Below the pieces are notes generated by a model that was not told where the DNA came from, made no database searches, and was given only the letters and a program-made list of their open reading frames with translations. Position numbers and translations under genes: made by a program. Source: Thiocapsa sp. (GTDB lineage: Bacteria; Pseudomonadota; Gammaproteobacteria; Chromatiales; Chromatiaceae). Taken from it: DNA of 64,000 nucleotides. The stretch spans positions 3,538,001 through 3,602,000 of the forward strand of contig NZ_CP073760.1 of NCBI RefSeq assembly GCF_018399035.1, given 5' to 3'. Positions 8,853 to 18,100 of the stretch are shown piece after piece (the first letter of the stretch is position 1; every line of letters begins with the position of its first letter).

Positions 8853-10021
8853 CAACGCCCCCCCATGCGACCCATGCGCCACACCTCGTCGAGGGTGTAC
8901 TCGTCGAGCCAGGCATCGAGATCCAGCGCATCCGCCCAAGTTGCTGAGGCGGTACCGTCCTCCTGCATATCGACCACCAGAACCTCTTCGGGCTTGAGGA
9001 AACGAATCAGGCGATCCGAGTGGGTCGCCACGACCACCAGGGCTCGGCTGGATGCCTCCCGCAACAAGTCCGCCAGCAGGCTCAGCATCTCGGGGTGCAG
9101 GCTGACCTCGGGCTCGTCGATCATGCAGATCGACGGCAGACCCGGACTCTGGAGCAGTGTGACCAACCACAGGAAGCGCAGCGTGCCCTCGGAGAGCTGA
9201 TGCGTGTAAAGGGGCTTGGTGAAACTCCGATCGCGCCAGGCCATCGCCAGGGTGCCCGCAGCGACCGGGGGGAACTCCAGACGCTCGAAGCTCGGAAAGG
9301 CCGCATGCAGGGCATCTTCGATGGCCTCGAAGCGGCTACGGTCGGTCTCGCGCAGGTAGTAGAGGCAGGAGACCAGGGTTTCGCCGTCGGCGCCGGGCAG
9401 GTCCGCCGGCTGCATGGTCTGGGGCAGACGCACCGCCGAGCGAGGTCCCACATCTAAGCCGTGGTAGAGCTTGGCCGATGAGAGATCTCGTCGTAACGCT
9501 TCGGCTTCGCTCAAGTCGCGCGGCACCTGGGAGAGGGCGGACTCGGCATGATCGTAGGACCAAGTGGGGGCGATCATCGTCTCTTGGCCGGATAGGCGGT
9601 CGGTGACGGATGATCGGTAGTGAACGCTATTCAGAGTGGATTCGATGTATTGGACCAGCGGCGGCTGGAAGTCCGGTCCCATAAGAAGCGACTCGTGGTC
9701 GATTCCGTAACCGGTTCCTAACTGACTTAGGCCAAGCTCGTAACCGAGATACTCTGCGTCCTCCTCCATCGCATCGACAACGACTCCTAGATCCAATCGC
9801 TTGGCTTTGTCGACTGTGAGCAACGATGACAGGCCGCCTAGTTGACTAACCTTGCCTTTCAGCTCGCCGCCGGCAGATGCCGCGAGCAGCGTCAATGCCT
9901 CCAAGAAGGACGACTTGCCGACGCCGTTGACCCCGATGATCACCGTTAAGGGCCGCAGCGCGATATCGATATTCAACAGGCGCCGAAACCCTTTGACGGT
10001 AAGTTGTTTGAATCTCGCCAT
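8852..10021 (-). CDS. AAA (RecF-like) ATPase of the DUF4276 pair
   Basis: 389 residues, complete ATPase: Walker A GVNGVGKSS near residue 30, ABC-like signature LSEGTLRFL, Walker B CMIDEPEVSLHP, and switch histidine ATHSDRLI. The N-terminus (MARFKQLTVKGFRRL) is typical of AAA_21/AAA_15 proteins that act with TOPRIM nucleases. It begins 45 bases after the stop of the PglX N-terminal half and overlaps the DUF4276 gene. Together with DUF4276 it forms a two-gene cassette placed exactly between the two halves of pglX. It resembles PARIS (ATPase plus TOPRIM) in layout, but the partner here is DUF4276, not DUF4435. Confidence 0.85.
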   Translation of the reverse strand: MARFKQLTVKGFRRLLNIDIALRPLTVIIGVNGVGKSSFLEALTLLAASAGGELKGKVSQLGGLSSLLTVDKAKRLDLGVVVDAMEEDAEYLGYELGLSQLGTGYGIDHESLLMGPDFQPPLVQYIESTLNSVHYRSSVTDRLSGQETMIAPTWSYDHAESALSQVPRDLSEAEALRRDLSSAKLYHGLDVGPRSAVRLPQTMQPADLPGADGETLVSCLYYLRETDRSRFEAIEDALHAAFPSFERLEFPPVAAGTLAMAWRDRSFTKPLYTHQLSEGTLRFLWLVTLLQSPGLPSICMIDEPEVSLHPEMLSLLADLLREASSRALVVVATHSDRLIRFLKPEEVLVVDMQEDGTASATWADALDLDAWLDEYTLDEVWRMGRMGGR

Positions 10022-10066
10022 ATTATTGATCTCGCACGCCTGCTGCCTCGAATAGGACAGCCGCTG

Positions 10067-11824
10067 TTAGTGCTTGCGCAGCACGTAGGCGGCAGCTTCC
10101 ACCATCGCCGCGTCCATCACACCATAGCCGAGATCAGCCATGACGACGGGTTTGGCCTCACCGAGGACCACGCCCTGGCGCCACTGCCGATAGCTGGTCA
10201 GAAAAAACGCTGTGCGTGATGTGATGGCGCCGAGCAGACCGCCGGGGCACAACCAATGCACGCCGCGCTCGACACAGGCGGCGAGCAGGTCATTCTTGGA
10301 GCGGGGGTAGGCTTTGGCGATGTAGTCCCTGGACCGCGTACTGGCAGCGCCGAACGGGGGATTCATCACCGTCACATCATAGCTTTTCCGGCACAGGTCG
10401 ATGAAGGCAAAGCCCTGCGCAGCGTCGTCGGCAAAGAGGCGGCGCCGGAATCCGCTGCCGTTCTCGGCCTGCTCTGCGTAGGCCTTGAGTGCGTCGTAAA
10501 TCCGCTGCTCGGCCGCCTGCCAGAATTGCTCGTCGTTCAGGCCGGGCAGGTTGAGCTCGGTCTGCTTGGGCGGTTCGTCGCCGAGTGAAAGCCGGAACTG
10601 CCGGGGTGCGGCCTGACGCTGCGCGAGTGCGCGGGCCTCGGCAATGGCGTCGCCGATCTCCTCCTCGATGCGCAGCAGAGAGCCTGCCTCGCCCGCGAGG
10701 GTCATGCGGTCGAAGACCTTTTCCAGCAGGAAGGCAAAGGCGGACCGCTCGCCGGCCGGGAACTGCTGCTCGACGAATTCGCGGAGCAGCTCCTTTTCTC
10801 CCGGCATCGGCTCGGCGCAGACCAGATTGGACCGCCTGATCCGGGGCCGATCAGCAGGCTTCACGCCCCCTTGGTACCAGGCGCGTTGGGCGCGCAGCCA
10901 AAGCGAAAGCCCGGCGATCTGCACGGCGCGCCGGTCGATGTCGATGCCGTGGAGGTTGTGCTCGACGATGAGGCGCGGAATCTCGCGCAGATAGTCATCC
11001 TTGGTCGCGTAAAGCTCGCGGAGCGGCTGAAGACCCTCTCCCCCGACCCCTCTCCCGGACTGGTTGCGGACGGCCAGCTCGCGGCTGTTGCGCGGTGCGG
11101 AGGACTCCTCGCGCATCCGCTTGCGCTCGGCCTCGTCGTTGTAATACTGGTAGATCCAGCCGATGGTTTCGTCTTGCTCCCAGACGGTCGAGGGTTCGGG
11201 GTTCAGGGTGCGGGGTTCAGTGGAGGCGGCGACTGAACCCTGAACCCTGATCCCTGATCCCTTTGCACTGAACCCGCCCAACCCCGGATCGTTCAGAATC
11301 TCCAGCAGATCCAACAACGTCTGCCTTCTCGGCCAGAGCAAAGAGCCGGCATCACGGCGATTGAAGAGCACCCGGATTTGGACCGAAAGCTCGTCGAACA
11401 GCGACTCGATGTAGAGCCGGTAACCACGGTCCGGAAGCTGCACCAGCCCCGGGGCGAGCCCGCAGAACTCCTTGAATCCCGAGGACTGCTCGCCCCGGGA
11501 GATGCACTCCTGCACCAGCCCGCGGGCCTCCAGCATCTTGAGCGCGACGAACCGGTTTAGCGTCGTGAACGCCGCCTCCCGTCGATAACTTGCCACCGCC
11601 TCGGCCGTGGTCTGGCCGCTGGCGCGAAAATGCTCGATCGCGGCCACCAGCTTGTTCCGCACGATGCGTTGCAACGCATCCAGATGACTCCCTGGCTCGC
11701 CCGCGATGGTGCCGTCCAGCCGGATGTCGAAGACACCCGCCAACTGGTCCTCGAAGTCCTGCTCAAGCAGCCCGCGAGCGGCTTGGGTGGCGCGTTGGAT
11801 GCGGCTGCGGGTGTCCTTATCCAT
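10067..11824 (-). CDS. pglX: PglX N-terminal half, lacking SAM motif I region
   Basis: 585 residues of a BREX adenine methyltransferase (Eco57I-like). The N-terminal helical region and the ETIGWIYQYYNDEAE segment are clear, as are the DPPY-type motif NPPFG near residue 490 and the EHNLHGIDIDRRAVQIA segment. Two anomalies stand out. After ELAVRNQ (about residue 251) family members continue with an FTP...V..L segment and the SAM-binding DPACGS motif; here only about 12 residues encoded by a CCCTCTCCC repeat lie between ELAVRNQ and LRELYATKDD, so the SAM motif is missing. Also, residues about 187-211 are read from a heptamer repeat array inserted in frame. The frame ends at AAAYVLRKH; the rest of PglX is at 5995-8244. 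Methylation activity is therefore doubtful. Confidence 0.85.
   Translation of the reverse strand: MDKDTRSRIQRATQAARGLLEQDFEDQLAGVFDIRLDGTIAGEPGSHLDALQRIVRNKLVAAIEHFRASGQTTAEAVASYRREAAFTTLNRFVALKMLEARGLVQECISRGEQSSGFKEFCGLAPGLVQLPDRGYRLYIESLFDELSVQIRVLFNRRDAGSLLWPRRQTLLDLLEILNDPGLGGFSAKGSGIRVQGSVAASTEPRTLNPEPSTVWEQDETIGWIYQYYNDEAERKRMREESSAPRNSRELAVRNQSGRGVGGEGLQPLRELYATKDDYLREIPRLIVEHNLHGIDIDRRAVQIAGLSLWLRAQRAWYQGGVKPADRPRIRRSNLVCAEPMPGEKELLREFVEQQFPAGERSAFAFLLEKVFDRMTLAGEAGSLLRIEEEIGDAIAEARALAQRQAAPRQFRLSLGDEPPKQTELNLPGLNDEQFWQAAEQRIYDALKAYAEQAENGSGFRRRLFADDAAQGFAFIDLCRKSYDVTVMNPPFGAASTRSRDYIAKAYPRSKNDLLAACVERGVHWLCPGGLLGAITSRTAFFLTSYRQWRQGVVLGEAKPVVMADLGYGVMDAAMVEAAAYVLRKH
11033..11057. repeat. 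CCCTCTCCC repeat scar in pglX
   Basis: Two CCCTCTCCC-type units in tandem, in frame inside pglX, exactly where about 100 or more residues with the SAM-binding motif are expected. Repeats of this type are common dispersed elements in GC-rich proteobacteria. Confidence 0.7.
11190..11262. repeat. In-frame heptamer array inside pglX
   Basis: GGTTCGGGGTTCAGGG units, a short spacer, then CCCTGAACCCTGATCCCTGA, so the units run in both orientations. The reading frame stays open and encodes an insert of about 25 residues (SGIRVQGS... TEPRTLNPEP). Confidence 0.85.
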
Positions 11825-11881
11825 AACAATTCTCCGGAGTCGGTATCGCGCGAGCGGGTGGCTCAGGGTCGCCGAACGGGG

Positions 11882-13345
11882 TCATCCGGAATCTCCCGGT
11901 CGAATCGGCCGGACCCCACCACGACGCCCAAGGCCGTAGCCAACGCGGAACACATCCGGGATGTTGACGCGGCCATCGCGCAGGCGCAGGAAGATTCCCA
12001 GGTTTTCCAGGTCTTGCCGCACCCCGTCCACTCCCTGAACGAGATGGGCCGGGGGGAGCCGCTCGTTGCGCTCGGCCACGCGACGCTCCAGCTCGCCAAG
12101 GGCGCCGGTCTCTTGCCAAGCCTTCGCGACGGCCGAGAAGGCGCAGGGCACGACCTTGCCGTTGAGGGGTTCCATCAGAGTGCCGACCCAGGGGTAGTCC
12201 TCTTGCAGCTCACGGACCCGGACCTTGGAGGCGCTTTGCACGCCGCGCTTGATGCTTTCGTGATGCAGGGGCCATGCGTGGGTCGGGTAGCGCTCCGCGG
12301 TTTCCTCGGCGGCCTTGCGCAGGGCAACGATGAAGGAGCGTGGGCTGGTTCGCCCCCCGGCATCCGCCAAGTGGTTGGGCACCCAGGTGTAGGGGTAGCC
12401 GCGGCGGTGGTCGCGCCCCATCCAGGGGCCGGCAATGGCATGGAAGACACGGCGCTGCTCGACCTCGGAGCGACGCAGCTCCACGGGCGGCAACCAGAGA
12501 TCGGAAAACGGCTGGCTGGCGAGTCGCAGCTCGGTTTCCAGCTCCCCGCGGAAGGCGCCGTCCGCGGAATTGCACAGGTATTGCCAGAGCAGGGCGTAGA
12601 GCTCGTAGGCGGGCCAGTCCAGGTCGACCCGACCGGCCAGGACCTTGGAGGCATCGGCGAAGTCGCCCACCTCGCGCTCGTCGAGCTGGTCCGTTCTCAA
12701 AAAGCTCTTGGCACGCAAGCGCCGGTAGGGACGCAGATCGAGCATCGCCTGGAGCAGGCCGCGGATCAGGGCGTTCATCGTGCGCCAATTGGAGGCGCTG
12801 CGGTCCAGTGCATCGAAGAGGATGATCCAGTAGGTGTCTTCCCGGTCGTACCGCCGGTCATGCTCGAACAAGGCGTGATCCATGCGCTCGGGGTCTTGGG
12901 CAACGTTCGCCACCCGTTCCGCCCAAGAGTCACCTTGGGTGACGGCACCGTCGGTCAGGGCATGGAGGATCACGGTGCGCCAGACGAGCCGAGGATCCTG
13001 GCCGGTCTCGACCAGTTGCGCGAGTACGTCCGGTCCGGGATAGGCATCGGGATTGGGCGTCTCTCCGAAACCGGCGGCAACTTGGGCGGCTTTTGCCAAG
13101 CCGGTGTTTGGCGCCCGCTCGGCGACCAGTGCGCGCTGGCGCTTGTCCTGCAGGGCCCGCCACCAAAAACTCTTGCCGGCTCCGCGCATGCCGACCACCA
13201 ATTGGGTGTCCGGATGCAAAGCCTTGGCGTGGGACGCGGGGACGTGGATGAAGCGCGTGTCGACGGCTTGGCCGAACAGAGAGGTCTCCTCGGGCAGGGT
13301 GTCGATCAGGGTTTGGCGGGCAGAGGACAACCGCGGCTCGCTCAT
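11882..13345 (-). CDS. P-loop ATPase of unknown family (BREX cassette)
   Basis: 487 residues. Walker A GMRGAGKS at residues 52-59 and a Walker B-like IILFDALDR at about 174-182 show a P-loop NTPase. The rest is not recognised; the C-terminal quarter (LGELERRVAERNERLPP... DGVRQDLENLGIFLRLRDGRVNIPDVFRVG) reads like a winged-helix end. ATG at 13345 overlaps the stop of the ParA-like gene as ATGA, which fixes the start. The stop lies 57 bases before pglX-N. It is the third gene of a tightly overlapping trio between brxC and pglX, so it probably acts with the ParA-like ATPase and the HEPN-like protein. Confidence 0.75.
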   Translation of the reverse strand: MSEPRLSSARQTLIDTLPEETSLFGQAVDTRFIHVPASHAKALHPDTQLVVGMRGAGKSFWWRALQDKRQRALVAERAPNTGLAKAAQVAAGFGETPNPDAYPGPDVLAQLVETGQDPRLVWRTVILHALTDGAVTQGDSWAERVANVAQDPERMDHALFEHDRRYDREDTYWIILFDALDRSASNWRTMNALIRGLLQAMLDLRPYRRLRAKSFLRTDQLDEREVGDFADASKVLAGRVDLDWPAYELYALLWQYLCNSADGAFRGELETELRLASQPFSDLWLPPVELRRSEVEQRRVFHAIAGPWMGRDHRRGYPYTWVPNHLADAGGRTSPRSFIVALRKAAEETAERYPTHAWPLHHESIKRGVQSASKVRVRELQEDYPWVGTLMEPLNGKVVPCAFSAVAKAWQETGALGELERRVAERNERLPPAHLVQGVDGVRQDLENLGIFLRLRDGRVNIPDVFRVGYGLGRRGGVRPIRPGDSG

Positions 13346-14652
13346 GGACCTTCCCCCTCGCCACTTGAAAGCAATTCCTCGAGCCCGGAGAGAAAGCCCC
13401 CGGCGGTGGCTGACACCAGTTGCGGATCCAGCGCCTCCAGGTTGCCAAGGGAAGCGAGACCTCGGTGCCAATAGATCGGCAACGGCGTATGGGGAGCTGG
13501 GGCGTCGTTGAGGTCGAAGCTGAAGCCCTCCACCTCCCCGGCCGCAAGCTCGTCGTAAAGATGATCGCGGAAAATGCCCCAGGAGCGCTCGCGGAACTCG
13601 CTCAGGTAGACATCGCGGTCGGTTTCAGGGATCAGTGCCGCGACGATCTGGAGGCGCTCGCGGATGCGTTCCGCCACGCCGTAGCGCTGCCAGTGCTCGA
13701 AGAGCAGCCTGTAGCCGCTCCAGGTCTGCTCCGAATGAATGGCGAACAGCAGGACCGTGTCCGCCAGCTCCGTCACCACCGCGGAGGCGAGGTCATGGAA
13801 GCCGGAGCGGGCATCGAGTAGAACGATATCGGGCGCCTTGTCTGCCTCCAGGGCCGAGAGCAGACGCAGCAGACGGCGATCCCAAGCCTCCACCCCGGCG
13901 CCCCCCGGAAGGTCGAGGTAGCAGCGACCGAGCTTGGCCATGAAGTCCCCGGGGTCTGCGCCATGGCTAGGCACCACCCAAACGTCCCCGGGGAGATCAT
14001 GGGCCAGGGGCGCCCGGGCGCTCATGCGTGGGATGACAGCATCACCCTGTCCGACCGCGTCTTCTACAAACCAATCAACGATGCCGAATTCCGGCTGGCT
14101 CGCGGGCGGCAACAGACTGGCGGAGAGTCCGGGGGATTCCAGGTCCAGATCGAGCACCAGGACCGACCGACCCAGACGAGCCAGATGCCAGGCCACCGTG
14201 GCGGTGGTCGTGCTGCGGCCCACGCCGCCCTTGAGAGAGTACATGGCAATTCGGTGTGACGCCCTGGCGACGGTGTGCTCGCTCACGGTGGCCCAGGATT
14301 GGCCGGTAATCTGGCGGTCGATGAGCCGGAACACGATGCCCGGTGAGCCGATCGCGATGCCGGGCTCGACCCAGAGCGGCTTGATGTCGGCGAACGATTC
14401 GTCGGCGTAGAGGATCGCGTCTTCCGCGGCATAGGCCCGCAGGCCGAGGCGTTGGGCGGCGACCCCTGCCAGGCCATCGAGTACGCTCACCAGGGGGGTC
14501 GCCGGGGCAGGACGTTCCCTCACGATGAAACGGACCCGACCCCAAAGGTCGCGGATGGCCAGGATCTCCCCGGCGGGCTCGAGCGCGCCCGCCAACTCCT
14601 GTGCGATCTCGGTCAAGACCCCGGGAACGGCGTCGAAGGGCGGTGTGTTCAT
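13342..14652 (-). CDS. ParA/MinD-like ATPase with N-terminal extension
   Basis: 436 residues. An N-terminal domain of about 130 residues precedes a deviant Walker A KGGVGRSTTT near residues 138-147, followed by VLVLDLDLESPGLSASLLP (switch I-like) and PDIVLLDARSGFHD (Walker B). This is the ParA/MinD 'KGGVGRT' subgroup, with arginine replacing the lysine of KGGVGKT. It lies between brxC and pglX and overlaps both neighbours by ATGA, so it is not a chromosome-partition gene; that ParA is at 34218-35006. In other genomes KGGVGR-type ATPases are found beside predicted effectors, which fits a defence role, but function is not established here. Confidence 0.78.
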   Translation of the reverse strand: MNTPPFDAVPGVLTEIAQELAGALEPAGEILAIRDLWGRVRFIVRERPAPATPLVSVLDGLAGVAAQRLGLRAYAAEDAILYADESFADIKPLWVEPGIAIGSPGIVFRLIDRQITGQSWATVSEHTVARASHRIAMYSLKGGVGRSTTTATVAWHLARLGRSVLVLDLDLESPGLSASLLPPASQPEFGIVDWFVEDAVGQGDAVIPRMSARAPLAHDLPGDVWVVPSHGADPGDFMAKLGRCYLDLPGGAGVEAWDRRLLRLLSALEADKAPDIVLLDARSGFHDLASAVVTELADTVLLFAIHSEQTWSGYRLLFEHWQRYGVAERIRERLQIVAALIPETDRDVYLSEFRERSWGIFRDHLYDELAAGEVEGFSFDLNDAPAPHTPLPIYWHRGLASLGNLEALDPQLVSATAGGFLSGLEELLSSGEGEGP

Positions 14653-15065
14653 TTTACCCATCCGTCCTGGCGTGCCTGACTCAGCACGCCCAGTGTTTGG
14701 CTGGCCCCGGCACGATGGGCGTTGGCATCTGCAGAACCGATCCCCGTCGAATCCCAGTACCGCTGGCTCTCGTGCCAAGTGCTGAAGGGGTTGGATTGTT
14801 GAAGCATGGCTGCGTAACCGGCCTGGCGTTTGCCGTTGGCGAATGTCAGAAATTGGTCCCAAAGCTGGTGTATATGGACGGCATGGGGCTTGGGAGGTTT
14901 GCCATCGGGTCCGAGCTGCATTCCCAAGCCCACCATCACGGCCTTGAGGGCGCATTCTGCCGCAAATCCGTAGAGATGATCGGCATTCGGCCAGCGTCCG
15001 CGGCTACCGAGCAGCTCGGCATCCTCCCAGTGCCTGTGGGCAGCGTCTTTGAAGTCGGTGGTCAC
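14649..15065 (-). CDS. HEPN-like small protein
   Basis: 138 residues, mostly helical. The pattern WEDAELLGSRGRWPNADHLYGFAAECALKAVM followed by a charged linker and a second helical region ending in HRAGASQTLGVLSQARQDGW resembles HEPN-type helical domains. A clear R-x(4-6)-H catalytic motif is not evident, although ESQRYW and NAHRAG are candidates. It starts 37 bases after brxC and its TGA overlaps the start of the ParA-like gene. It could be an RNase effector or an adaptor. HEPN assignment is tentative. Confidence 0.55.
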   Translation of the reverse strand: MTTDFKDAAHRHWEDAELLGSRGRWPNADHLYGFAAECALKAVMVGLGMQLGPDGKPPKPHAVHIHQLWDQFLTFANGKRQAGYAAMLQQSNPFSTWHESQRYWDSTGIGSADANAHRAGASQTLGVLSQARQDGWVK

Positions 15066-15102
15066 GATGGCGTAAGGCCCGTGTTAGCGACGAGTATCCG
15101 AT

Positions 15103-18100
15103 TCATTGCACCAGCACTTTCTTGCCCGCAGCGATCAACTCCAGACATTGCTCCTTGAGCCCGTCGAGCGCCTGATCGAGCTGTTCCTCGTTCTCGATAC
15201 CGCCGGCGAAGTAGCTCGATGCCGAGACCTTCACCACGCGGTTGCCGTCGATCAAACGCATGAGCTCCTCGATGGCCTTGTCGCGACGCACGGGGCAGGC
15301 GTCGAGGTCCGCTCGGAGCTGGGGTATCGACGGGTTGGGCGCCTTCGCAACCGCGTAAGTCGCCAGCGGCTCGGCGATGCGGTCGCGTTGGTCCTCGCCG
15401 ACATCCTCCCAGCCGGGCGTGCCGCGCAGGTGTTGGATGGCGTCGGCGTAAGCCCGGGCACGGGCGTCGAGCGCCTGTTGCAGGCGGGCTTGGTGGGCGG
15501 TCTCCAGTGCCTTGGTGTGCTGGTCGATGGCCGGCAGCTCGCGGAAGAAGGATTCCCGGGCCAGCAGGTCCTTGAGCCGCTCGGCGTGTTCCCGGTCGGC
15601 GTCGCCGAGATCGGGCTCGGGCTCCAGGAAGGGCCAGAGGCTGTCCAGCGCCTTACGTGCTCGGCCCAGGTCGTGGAGCGCGGGCTCCGTCAATGCGTTG
15701 GCAAGCTCGGCACCCCGCTTGATGGCCTCTTTCAGCGCCTGATGGCAGGCAGTGAATGCCTTGAGCGCCTGACAATCACGCTGGCGGCGAAAGCCCACGA
15801 TGTTGCTCAGTGCCGCGGCAATCACCTCGCTCCCGGGCAGCCCATGTTTGTCGAGCTGGGCGACGACCTCCCGCAGGGTCTCTTCATGAGTCTCGCTGGT
15901 CTCGCGAATGGCCTGAGCAATCAGAGCCTCGTCGTACTCCTGAATCTCTTTGCCGAAGCAGGTCTTGTAGGCTTCGCCGGCCTCGATGTAATCGGTGAAC
16001 GCGCAGTCGGTGGTCCGCGGACGGAAGGATGCCTGACGGAACAGGTTGTTGTTGGTGAAATTCGTCCGCGCCTCGAGCGACAGGGCGGAGTCGATCACCT
16101 GTCCCTTGCTGGTCGCCTCGATCTTGCCGGCACGCAGCAACGCGATGACGAGGAGCCGCACGGTATCGAACTCCCAGCCGAAGGGTTCCTTGGCAAACTC
16201 GTCGGTCAGCCAACGCCCGCTAGCGGTCTCGCCGTAACTGGTGCGGTTCTCGATGCGGGCCAGCACCTCGGCCAGTACGCCAGTCTCGACATTGAAGGTG
16301 GGCTTGCCGACCTGGTCCCGGACCAGACCGAGGTCCGTGTAGACGGGCGTCAGTCCGCGCAGATTCTCGGTGGTCAAGAGGGCGTCCAGATCAGCCTTGG
16401 CGACCCGCGCGGCGGCCTCCTCGAAGCGGTCGAAGACCTCCGGAAGCGCTTGGGACAGGACCTTGGCAGCGCTCCGCGACACGTCGCCGGCGCCCTCGTC
16501 CGGGCTGCGGTCATTGCCCCGAAAGAAGATGGTGCCGGTGAGCAGGGACTGTTTGACGAGACGCCGGACCTCGTCCTGATGGCGACGCTGGCGGATCTTC
16601 TCCTCCGCCACCAAGGCGGACTCGTCCTTGGTCTGGGCGCCACGCTCCTTGCGCGACAGAATGTCCTTGGAGCGGTGGAGCTCGACGGTCTCGCGGTCGA
16701 TGGCGTCGCCGATCGCGGCAACCCAGAACACGGCCTTGGTCTCGGTCTGGCTGCGACGACGGAACTCCTCCACCTGTCGATCGCATTCGGTCCCGGTCTC
16801 GGCCAGGGTCAGATGGAACGGGATGTCCCCCTCCACCGCCAACCGCTCGCCAAGATACAAGCCGGCCTTGAAGGGTTTGACGTCGAGCAGGTTGTGGGAG
16901 GGTTGCGGCTGCCAGAGTGCAGTGACGGCCTCCGCGTGCAGGCGGGCGGTATCGCCGGGTTTGGGGACCAGACCGGAGCGCTGGCGTTCCCAGTCATCCT
17001 CGGCGGGGGTAGGAATCCGGTAGCCGTCGTCGCCGCGGCGGACCATGAGACCCTTTTCCAGCGCATCGAGGGCCTGGCGGACCTCGGCCAGGCGTGAATC
17101 GGCATCGATCGCCGGATGCAGCGCGGCGGCGATGTTCTCCGCCGTACGGTGAACGCTGCGCACGTACTGCAGCAGGCAGATGGTCTTTGCCACCGGCTGG
17201 GCGAGCGGGTGCGCGATCTTGGTGCCGATATCCGCGATCTTCGCGCGAATCTCGCTGCCGATGTTGCCGGAGACGAGGTCGTAGATCTGGTCCACCCGCG
17301 CCAGGGCGCCGAGTGGTTGATTGGCCAGATCCACGTCCGGGTGGATGAGCAATTGCTGAGCGAGCTTGATGATGGTGCGGTTGGCGCCGCCCACATGCTT
17401 GCTCGCCCCGCCCTGGGTGCGCAGGCCGGAGACGATCTGGATAATGAGGTCGATCTGATAGGGGAGCAGCGGATAGAGCTCGATGAAGGCGTCGGCCGTC
17501 AGCTCCGGCAGAGTGATGTCGGCGGTGAGGCGGGTGTTGTCGGTCAGGCGCCCGCGGTGTTCCGTGAAGCGCTCACGCAGCGTCTTTTCGGCTTCGGCAT
17601 TCTTCGCGAGCACGCGCTGGCTGGTGACCTCCGAAATATCCGAGGGCTCCAGGTGGACCTGAAGCTCGGACGGGAAGCGGTCCATGAGGCGGGCGAGCTC
17701 GACGCGGCGATCGTCCAGACCGCCCACGAGCTCCGTCAGCTTTTCCTGGGAGGTGACCAGGATCCACAGCTTGCCGCGTCCGACCCGCCCGAAGCTTTGC
17801 ACGACCGCTTGGAGATCGAGCATCTTCTGCACGTCGCGGGCGACGAACTGACCGACCTCGTCGATCACGAACAGGAGTGTCTTGCCGGGCCGGCGACGGG
17901 ACATCAGCTCCATGCATCGGGTCGCCAGATCCCCCGGGGTGATGTCGGCGCGTTTCATGGCCGATTCGCGCCAGCTATCGGCCGTGGCATAGGTGGCCGG
18001 CTCCAGGGCGTGCATCACGCGGCTCGCCTGCTGGACGGCGATGGCGATCTTACCCTTCTCGACGTCCCAGTCCTTGGCGAAGACCTCGCGATATTTCGCC

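Noticed and set aside
8241..10021. Naming the ATPase/DUF4276 pair PARIS (AriA/AriB)
   Set aside because: The layout is alike, but the nuclease partner looks like DUF4276/RloB, not DUF4435; kept as PARIS-like only.
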